Assembly (NCBI GenBank): GCA_963765955.1
Contig: CAVXYA010000002.1
Location: 496,001-560,000 of the forward strand
Origin: JAXDMK01 sp963765955
GTDB taxonomy: Bacteria; Actinomycetota; Acidimicrobiia; Acidimicrobiales; AC-14
Reading direction: 5' to 3'
DNA length: 64,000 nucleotides
Part shown: positions 56,666-64,000 of the stretch, in pieces
How the letters are laid out: the number at the start of each line of letters is the position of its first letter
Numbering within the stretch: position 1 is the stretch's first letter
Made by a program: the position numbers and the translations under genes
Notes under the pieces: model-generated
What the model saw: the letters and a program-made list of their open reading frames with translations, nothing else
Databases searched by the model: none
Told to the model about the DNA's origin: nothing

Positions 56666-56675
56666 TTGGCTTCGG

Positions 56676-58100
<1,425 letters not shown>

Positions 58101-58140
58101 CCACGACGGTTCCCGGCCCGACCGGCGATCCGAGCGGGCG

Positions 58141-58272
58141 AACGACTGGCACAGGTGGTCCCTGGGAGGGGCCACTTGTGGCGATCGCTCACCGGGTGCG
58201 TGGAGCGCGGGGCGAACGAGTGGCACAAGTGGTCCCATGGAGGGGCCACTTGTGGCGATCGCTCGCCGGGTG
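58141..58272. repeat. Twin 58-bp repeats, each forming a strong hairpin
   Basis: 58141-58198 and 58215-58272 differ at only about five positions. Each has a 13-bp stem with one or two G-U pairs and a 5-nt loop: CACA(A/G)GTGGTCCC with GGGGCCACTTGTG at 58150-58180 and 58224-58254. They lie between asnS and the next promoter, so could end transcription or be REP-like elements. Confidence 0.75.
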
Positions 58273-58326
58273 GGGCGGAGGGCTGCCGTCCGACGGGGCT
58301 GTGGGGGCCGGTAGCGTCGGGATCCA

Positions 58327-59265
58327 ATGGCGAGCATGGTCCGGGCCCGGGGGCTGACGAAGCGGTACCCGGGGGTCACCGCCCTCGACAACGTCGACCT
58401 CGACCTGCCGGCGGGCCGGGTCGGCCTGGTGGGGGCCAACGGGGCGGGCAAGACCACGCTCTTCCGGCTCCTCCTCGGGCTCAGTCGCCCCGACGCGGGG
58501 ACGGTCGAGGTCTTCGGCGTCCCCGTGGCCGACGATCCCATCGGCGTGCGCATGCAGATCGGCTACATGCCCGAGCACGACTGCCTCCCTCTCGACCAGA
58601 CCGCGGCCGACGTGGTGGCCACCTTCGGCGAGCTCGGGGGGCTGCCGGTGCGGGCCGCCCGCCAGCGGGCGTCGGAGGTGCTCGACCTGGTCGGGCTGGA
58701 CGAGGCCCGCTTCCGGCCGGTGGGCGGCTTCTCGACGGGCATGCGCCAGCGGACCAAGCTCGCCCAGGCCATCGTGGCCGACCCCAAGCTCGTCCTCCTC
58801 GACGAGCCGACCGCCGGCCTCGACCCGTCCGGCCGGGAGGAGATGCTGGCCCTCGTCGCCCGGCTGGGCACGTTCGGGATCGCGGTGGTGCTGGCCACCC
58901 ACCTGCTCGACGACGTGGCCCGGGTGTGCGACCACGTGGTGATGCTCGACGCCGGCCGCCTCGTCACCGACGCCCCGACCACCACGCTGCTCCACCAGAC
59001 GGGCACCGTCACCGTCGACGTCGGCCCCGGCGGCATCCCCGCCCTCGCCGCGGCCCTCACCGCCCGTGGCCTGGCGGTGACGGCCGACCACACCGCAACG
59101 ATCGAGGTGACCGTGACTGGCGACGCCGACCTGGACGCCATACGTGACGTCGTGGCCGACCTCGAGCTGCCGCTGCACCGGCTCGCCAACCGGCTCACCT
59201 CGCTCGACGACGTTTTCGTGCACCGGGGCCCGGAGGCCGCCGCGATCGACACGGCGGCGCCGTGA
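58327..59265 (+). CDS. ABC transporter ATP-binding protein
   Basis: 312 residues. Walker A GANGAGKTT, signature-like FSTGMRQRTKLAQA, Walker B LVLLDEPTAGLDPSG and switch ATHLL. The tail (about 90 residues) with TVTVDVGPGGIPALAAAL is typical of ABC-2 exporter ATPases. First gene of a four-gene operon (ATPase, permease, ATPase, permease) with overlapping starts and stops. TAGCGT lies 9 nt before the ATG. Substrate unknown. Confidence 0.9.
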   Translation: MASMVRARGLTKRYPGVTALDNVDLDLPAGRVGLVGANGAGKTTLFRLLLGLSRPDAGTVEVFGVPVADDPIGVRMQIGYMPEHDCLPLDQTAADVVATFGELGGLPVRAARQRASEVLDLVGLDEARFRPVGGFSTGMRQRTKLAQAIVADPKLVLLDEPTAGLDPSGREEMLALVARLGTFGIAVVLATHLLDDVARVCDHVVMLDAGRLVTDAPTTTLLHQTGTVTVDVGPGGIPALAAALTARGLAVTADHTATIEVTVTGDADLDAIRDVVADLELPLHRLANRLTSLDDVFVHRGPEAAAIDTAAP

Positions 59266-60200
59266 GCAACCCGAGCGCGAGCCCGAGCACCCCCGCCACC
59301 AGTGGCGCCGTCTACGACCGGGGCTACCGGCCGTACGACGGCAAGCTGGGCGGCCGGCGGGCGTCGACCGCCGCCCTCTTCCGCACGTCGCTGCGGCGGG
59401 CCGTCGGCATCCGCCGGCCCTGGCGGCAGAAGGTGGCGCCCGCCCTCCTGCTCGCCATCGCCACCGTCCCCGCGGTGGTCAACGTCGGCGTCGGCTACCT
59501 CACCCGCAACACCCCGGCCGAGGGCTTCGAGTTCATCACCTACCGGGAGTACATCGGCGTCTCCAGCGCCCTCCTGCTCTTCGTGGCCCTCGTCGCCCCC
59601 GACATCGTCTGTCCCGACCGCCGGCAGCGGGTCCTCCCCCTCATCTTCGCCCGGCCGCTCACCGGCCCCGACTACGTGCTGGCCAAGGTGGGCGCCATCT
59701 TCACGTGCGTGTTCGCCTTCTCGTTCCTGCCCCAGGTCGTGCTCTACGTCGGGCAGATGCTGGTGAGCGACGGGGCCCTCGACTACCTCCGGAACAACAC
59801 CGCAGTCCTGTGGCAGGTGCCGGTGGCGGCCGCCGGGCTGGCCCTGTTCTATGCCGTCCTCAGCGTGGCCGCGGCCTCGCTGACCGGTCGGCGCATCGTG
59901 GCCGGGGCGACGCTGTTGGGCATCACCCTCGTCACCTCGGCCGTGGCGGGCATCATCGTCGAGGCGAGCGGTCAGGGCGGGAGGGGGCCCGACGACTTCG
60001 GCAGCCATCCGGCGGCGCTGATCAACATCCTGGCCCTGCCCCTGTACGTGCGCGACCTCGTGTTCCTGGGCGAGATCGGGGAGGACTCGTCGCTGTCGGG
60101 CGTGAGTGGCGGAGGGGCGCTGGCCGTGGCCTGCTACGTCGCGGTGGTGGCGGTGTGCATCGGCGTCCTGCTGTTCCGCTACCGGTCGGCCGAGACGTGA
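59262..60200 (+). CDS. ABC-2 type permease
   Basis: 312 residues, GTG start overlapping the ATPase stop by 4 nt. N-terminal YDRGYRPYDGKLGGRRAS is a conserved actinobacterial block. Six helices follow (APALLLAIATVPAVVNVGV, YIGVSSALLLFVALVAPDIV, KVGAIFTCVFAFSFLPQVVLY, and others), with CPDRRQRVLPLIFARPLTGPDYVLAK as the coupling loop. Works with the ATPase gene immediately before it, or the one after. Confidence 0.85.
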   Translation: MSNPSASPSTPATSGAVYDRGYRPYDGKLGGRRASTAALFRTSLRRAVGIRRPWRQKVAPALLLAIATVPAVVNVGVGYLTRNTPAEGFEFITYREYIGVSSALLLFVALVAPDIVCPDRRQRVLPLIFARPLTGPDYVLAKVGAIFTCVFAFSFLPQVVLYVGQMLVSDGALDYLRNNTAVLWQVPVAAAGLALFYAVLSVAAASLTGRRIVAGATLLGITLVTSAVAGIIVEASGQGGRGPDDFGSHPAALINILALPLYVRDLVFLGEIGEDSSLSGVSGGGALAVACYVAVVAVCIGVLLFRYRSAET

Positions 60201-61223
60201 CCCGCACCGACCCGAAACGGGCCAACCCGAAACTGGCCAACCCGAAACTGGCCAATCCGGCGCTGGCCGATCAGAAGTTGGCCGATGCCAAGCTGGCCGA
60301 CCCCGCCTTCGTGGCCGATGCCACCGTCGAGGTCGATCAGGCGTCGGTGTGGTTCGGCCAGAAGGTGGCCCTCTCCGAGCTGGCCTGCTCCTTCGGACCC
60401 GGGCGTCACCGGACTGCTCGGGCCCAACGGTGCCGGCAAGAGCACGCTCATGCGGGCCATCACCGGTCTGATCGGCGTCAACTCCGGCCGGGTGCGGGTG
60501 GAGGGGCGTGACCCCCGCACCGACCGCGACGTCCACCGGCGCATCGCCCTGGTCCCGGAGGACGAGGCCGTCCCCGCCCGGCTGACCGCCCGCCAGCTGG
60601 TGCGCTACGTGGCCGACCTCCATGGTGTGACCGATGCCGGCGCCACCGAGCGGGCCCTCGACTCGGTCGACATGATGCCGGCCGCCGACCGCCGCCTGGC
60701 CGGGTTCAGCAAGGGGATGCGCCAGCGGGCCAAGGTGGCGGCGGCCCTGGTCACCGACCCTCCGGTGCTGGTGCTCGACGAGCCCCTGAACGGGGCCGAC
60801 CCGGTGCAGCGGGTGAAGCTCATCGACCTGTTCCGCGGCCTGGGCGCCGAGGGCCGGACGGTCATCGTCAGCTCCCACGTGCTGTCCGAGGTCGAGTCCC
60901 TGGCCGACCGGGTGCTGGTGCTGATCCACGGCCGCCTGGCCGCGGCCGGCAACCACCGGGCCATCCGCGACGCCATGGACGACCGGCCCCGGCACGTGCT
61001 CATCCGGTCGGACGAACCCCGGCGCCTGGGCGCGGCGCTGCTGAGCGTCGACACCGTGGCGGGTGTCAGCCTCACCGAAGCCGGCCTGGTGGTGACCACC
61101 CAGCGGGCGGGCGACCTCGCCGTCGCCGTCGCCCCCGTGGCCCGCGACCTGGGCGTGCGCCTGCGCGAGGTCCGCCCGCTCGACGACTCGCTGGAGAGCC
61201 TGTTCCGGGAGCTGGTGCGCTGA
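60197..61223 (+). CDS. ABC transporter ATP-binding protein, frameshifted
   Basis: GTG 60197 overlaps the permease stop by 4 nt. The N-terminus has a Lys/Ala-rich repeat region of six pentapeptides, then VEVDQASVWFGQKVALSELACSFGPG. The frame breaks in the CCCGGG run at 60397-60402; the next frame continues VTGLLGPNGAGKSTLMRAI (Walker A), FSKGMRQRAKVAAAL (signature), VLVLDEPLNGADPVQR (Walker B) and SSHVLSEVE (switch). Removing one base joins SFGPGVTGLL. The stop overlaps the next permease ATG by one base. Confidence 0.85.
60211..60300 (+). repeat. 15-bp tandem repeat inside the ABC ATPase N-terminus
   Basis: Six 15-bp units, two of them exact copies of cccgaaactggccaa, in frame and encoding PKRAN, PKLAN, PKLAN, PALAD, QKLAD and AKLAD. 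The units become less alike toward the 3' side. Confidence 0.88.
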
Positions 61224-61987
61224 TGGCCAAGGCTCCCGCGACCCGGCCGACACGGCCCGCCCGGTCGGCGCTGGTCGCCATCGTCGCCTACACGGTCCGG
61301 GCGTGCGTGCCGGCCAAGCGGGTGCTCCTCCTCCTGCCTATGGCCGGGGCGGTGCTCTTCGGGCTGCTCTCCCGCGTGTCGGACGAGACGGGCGTCACCG
61401 CTTTCGCCCAGGTCGGCGGCACGGCGATCCACACGCTGGTCCTGCCCATCACTTGCCTGGTGATCGGCGACGCCCTCCTGGGGGCCGAGATCCGCTCGGG
61501 CGTCTTCGCCTTCACCTGGCTCAGCCCGGTCCGCTACTCGACGATCGTCGTCGGCCGCTGGCTGGGAGGCTGCCTCATCGCCGCCGCCGTCCTGGCGCCG
61601 GCCGTCGCCGTGGCCGCGGTCGTGGCCGGGGCGCCGTCGAGCGCGATGCCGGCGGTGGTGGCCGCCGTCGCCGGGGCGGCCGCCTACCTGGCCCTCTTCG
61701 TGGCCATCGGGGCCACCTTCAAGCGCCCCGTCGTGTGGTCGCTGGCGCTGGTGCTCATCGTCGAACGCCTGCTTGCCGCGGCCCTGGCCGGCATCGCCCA
61801 GCTCTCCCCCGGCTGGCTGGCCCAGGCCGTGCTCGTCGGCCTCACCGACCCGGTCGTCGACCTGACACGGGACGGGATCCCCCACGGCTGGGCCGCCGTC
61901 GTCCGCCTGGGCCTGGTGGCGGCGGTCGGCCTGGTCTTCGCCAGCCGCCGCCTGCGCCACCTCCGCCCGGCGTCCTCCGCCGACTGA
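61223..61987 (+). CDS. ABC-2 type permease
   Basis: 254 residues with six helices (VLLLLPMAGAVLFGLLS, FAQVGGTAIHTLVLPITCLVIGDALLGAEIRSGVFAFTWLSPVRYSTIVVGRWLGG as the coupling region, then AVLAPAVAVAAVVAGAP and others). GAEIRSG is the ABC-2 loop motif. Last gene of the four-gene operon. Function: export of an unknown substrate together with the ATPases. Confidence 0.82.
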   Translation: MAKAPATRPTRPARSALVAIVAYTVRACVPAKRVLLLLPMAGAVLFGLLSRVSDETGVTAFAQVGGTAIHTLVLPITCLVIGDALLGAEIRSGVFAFTWLSPVRYSTIVVGRWLGGCLIAAAVLAPAVAVAAVVAGAPSSAMPAVVAAVAGAAAYLALFVAIGATFKRPVVWSLALVLIVERLLAAALAGIAQLSPGWLAQAVLVGLTDPVVDLTRDGIPHGWAAVVRLGLVAAVGLVFASRRLRHLRPASSAD

Positions 61988-62072
61988 CGGGTGCCAAGCG
62001 CAACGTCCGATCGACCGGTACCTTGACGTCGTCCGCCCGAAGGCGGCGGACGACGGTCACAAGGAGGCCTCG

Positions 62073-62375
62073 ATGGAGTTCGTGCAGATCATCGAGTACC
62101 GGACATCCAAGCCGGAGGAGATGCAGGCGCTGGGGGACGAGTTCCGGGACAAGCGGCAGGCCGAGGGTGGGCCGGGCCCGGCCCAGGTCGTCGTCGGCAA
62201 GGACCGCGACCAGGACGACGTCTACGTGACCATCGTCCGCTTCCCCTCCTACGAGGTGGCCATGGAGAACTCCCAGCGGGAGGACACGGGCGAGCTGGCC
62301 GGCAAGATGGCCGGCCTCGCCGACGGACCGCCGACGTTCCGCAACATCGAAGTGATCAGCGAGTGGTCCGGCTGA
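62073..62375 (+). CDS. Small conserved protein, ABM-like fold
   Basis: 100 residues behind a perfect AAGGAGG. EFVQIIEYRTSKPEEMQALGDEFRDKRQAEG...AQVVVGKDRDQDDVYVTIVRFPSYEVAMENSQREDT is a ferredoxin-like dimeric alpha/beta pattern similar to antibiotic-monooxygenase-like proteins. Cofactor residues are not evident. It is a common actinobacterial hypothetical protein. Stands alone between the ABC operon and the phosphatase gene. Confidence 0.75.
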   Translation: MEFVQIIEYRTSKPEEMQALGDEFRDKRQAEGGPGPAQVVVGKDRDQDDVYVTIVRFPSYEVAMENSQREDTGELAGKMAGLADGPPTFRNIEVISEWSG

Positions 62376-62462
62376 AGCCGGCCCACACAGCCACCCAGAT
62401 CGCTTCGCGGCCGCCGGGTGACGGGTTGAGGGCTCGCAGCACCGGGTAGGGTCGGCCGGCTG

Positions 62463-63704
62463 ATGGCCGTCGACCTGATCCCCGCCGAGGAAGCGGAGCG
62501 CCTGGACGCGGTCAGGCGCTACGACGTCCTCGACACCCCACCGGACGGCGCCTTCGAGCGGATCACGGCCCTCGCCGCCCGGCTGTTCGGCGTGCCGATC
62601 TCGATCGTGAGCATCGTCGACACCGACCGCATCTGGTTCAAGTCCCACCACGGCCTCGACGTGGAGGAGATCGGCCGGGAGGCGGGGCTGTGTGCCTCGG
62701 CCATCCTCGGCGTCGAGCCCCATGTCGTCACCGACGCCGCCGTCGACCCCCGCACCCTCGCCAACCCGCTGGTGGCGGGCGAGTTCGGCCTCCGCTTCTA
62801 CGCCGGCGTTCCCCTGACCACGCACGACGGCTACAACCTCGGCACCCTGTGCGTGATCGACCAGCACCCCCGGGTCACGAGCGCCGGCGAGCTGGAGACG
62901 CTGTCCGACCTGGCCTCGCTGGTGATGGACGAGTTAGAGCTGCGGCTGTCGGCCAAGCGGTCGGTGGGGCTGGAGGCCGAGCTCCGGCACCGGGCCGAGG
63001 AGGTGGCCCGCTCGCTGCAAGAGGGCCTCCTTCCGCCGCGCCTGCCCGAGGTCTCCGGGCTCGACATCGCCGCCCGCTACCACGTCGCCAACCGGGAGCA
63101 GGTGGGCGGCGACTTCTACGACGTGATCCCACTCGGGGACACCTGCGCCGCAGTGGTAGGTGATGTCTGCGGGAAGGGCACCGCGGCCGCCTCCCTCACC
63201 GGCACCGCCCGCTGGGCGCTGCGCACCGTGATCGCCGGCCGCTGGACGCCGGCGGCGGCGCTGGACCGGCTCAACACCGTGATGGTCCAGGCCAACGAGA
63301 GCCCGGAGCGTTACTGCACGGTGGCGGTCGGCTCGATCCGTCCCCGACCAGGAGTGGGCGCCGAAGTGACCGTGTCGCTCGGCGGCCATCCGCATCCCCT
63401 CGTGGTGAGGGGCGACGGCTCGGTCGACTCGATCGGCCGGCCCGGCCCGCTCATCGGCTGGTCGGCCGACGTGGAGTTCACCGACTCGGTGGTCGACCTG
63501 GCGGTGGGCGACGTGATGGTGATGTTCACCGACGGCCTGCTGGAAGCGGTGTCGGGCCGCGGTAGCGCCGACGACACCGCGGTGCGGGCGGTGCTGGCCC
63601 CGATGGCAGGCCGGACCTCGGCCGAGGTCGCCGACCGGCTCGACTCCGAGTTACCCAGCCTCCTCCGCGACGACGCCGGTTTCCTCATCATCCGTCCCGT
63701 TTGA
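62463..63704 (+). CDS. GAF-domain SpoIIE-type PP2C phosphatase
   Basis: 413 residues. N-terminal GAF sensor (LDAVRRYDVLDTPPDGAFERITALAARLFGVPISIVSIVDTDRIWFKSHHG; then GLRFYAGVPLTTHDGYNLGTLCVID). A short helical stretch (ELEAELRHRAEEVARSLQEGLLPPRLPEV) leads to a PP2C domain with QVGGDFYDV, AVVGDVCGKGTAAASLT and VMVMFTDGLLEA, which bind two metal ions. Such proteins usually dephosphorylate anti-anti-sigma factors. No partner anti-sigma gene is nearby. Confidence 0.92.
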   Translation: MAVDLIPAEEAERLDAVRRYDVLDTPPDGAFERITALAARLFGVPISIVSIVDTDRIWFKSHHGLDVEEIGREAGLCASAILGVEPHVVTDAAVDPRTLANPLVAGEFGLRFYAGVPLTTHDGYNLGTLCVIDQHPRVTSAGELETLSDLASLVMDELELRLSAKRSVGLEAELRHRAEEVARSLQEGLLPPRLPEVSGLDIAARYHVANREQVGGDFYDVIPLGDTCAAVVGDVCGKGTAAASLTGTARWALRTVIAGRWTPAAALDRLNTVMVQANESPERYCTVAVGSIRPRPGVGAEVTVSLGGHPHPLVVRGDGSVDSIGRPGPLIGWSADVEFTDSVVDLAVGDVMVMFTDGLLEAVSGRGSADDTAVRAVLAPMAGRTSAEVADRLDSELPSLLRDDAGFLIIRPV

Positions 63705-63732
63705 GGGTGACGGGGGTCGCCTGGCCGAAACG

Positions 63733-64000
63733 CTACGGGTGGCCCTCCCGGTAGAACATCTCCAGCTGGATGCCGTCGGGGTCTCGGAAGGTGAGCACGG
63801 AGCCGTACTCCCGGTCGGCGATCGGCGTGTGATCGACGCTCAGGCGGATGAAATGCTCCTGCCAGTCCTCCAACGCCTCCCGGCTCTCGACCTTGAAGCC
63901 CAGGTGGTCGAAGCCGGTGCGGCGGGGGTCGAAGCGCTCGCCCTGGTTGGCGTCGTGGTGCTGGCACTCGAGCACTGTCCCCGACGGGTCGTGCTGCATC
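63733..64000 (-). CDS. VOC family (glyoxalase-like) protein, truncated by the window edge
   Basis: The last 88 or so residues are visible: GTVLECQHHDANQGERFDPRRTGFDHLGFKVESREALEDWQEHF...TPIADREYGSVLTFRDPDGIQLEMFYREG. H of FDHLGF and E of QLEMF are the usual metal ligands, and a second set (LECQHHDA) precedes. The Met at 63999 looks internal, so the true start lies outside the window. Confidence 0.85.
   Translation of the reverse strand, partial: MQHDPSGTVLECQHHDANQGERFDPRRTGFDHLGFKVESREALEDWQEHFIRLSVDHTPIADREYGSVLTFRDPDGIQLEMFYREGHP

Overview
The window is very GC-rich, gene-dense DNA from a Gram-positive actinobacterium. Supporting signs are repeated leaderless starts (a TAnnnT -10 box 5-8 nt upstream of ATG/GTG), a B. 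subtilis/mycobacteria-type SOS box, a DUF222/HNH gene, a mycothiol-enzyme-like protein and many GTG starts. Acidimicrobiia is my best guess (inference). No rRNA, CRISPR array, complete insertion sequence or replication origin is visible. One complete tRNA gene is present.

Layout. 0-4.2 kb: TPR/CHAT protein, ECF sigma factor and a small partner, then a small protein. 4.3-17.9 kb: membrane protein, mycothiol-type enzyme, two-gene ABC exporter, FrnE-type DsbA, lipoproteins, a membrane TIR protein, PyrE-like phosphoribosyltransferase, SDR and PaaK-like ligase, a DM13 lipoprotein and a DUF971 protein. 18.0-20.3 kb: a SipW-type signal peptidase flanked by two likely substrates, one TasA-like. 20.5-23.7 kb: VanZ-like protein, NERD protein, desaturase, small membrane and secreted proteins. 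23.9-37.8 kb: an accessory, defence-like region with three PIN toxin-antitoxin pairs, an SOS-controlled HNH protein, a SPOUT methylase, a UvrD-type helicase-nuclease, and a restriction-modification pair whose res and mod genes enclose an oppositely oriented toxin-antitoxin pair. 37.9-42.2 kb: P-type ATPase and an animal-type haem peroxidase. 42.29-44.68 kb: a 2.3-kb island bounded by an intact tRNA-Arg(CCU) and a copy of its 3' half, carrying DUF6932/XRE and HTH/nucleotidyltransferase genes. 44.9-53.7 kb: a signalling group with FHA protein, membrane protein, FAD-type protein, CPA2 antiporter and two Ser/Thr kinases. 53.7-64 kb: DUF3291 protein, GlnRS with a YqeY tail, AsnRS, twin hairpin repeats, a four-gene ABC transporter operon, a GAF-SpoIIE phosphatase and a partial VOC protein.

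At least eleven single-base frame breaks interrupt otherwise well-preserved genes (CHAT, TIR, lipoprotein, VapC, mod three times, HTH-nucleotidyltransferase, antiporter, kinase, glnS, ABC ATPase). Both halves keep family motifs, so indel errors in the assembly are the simplest explanation. These genes are annotated across the break, with its position noted.
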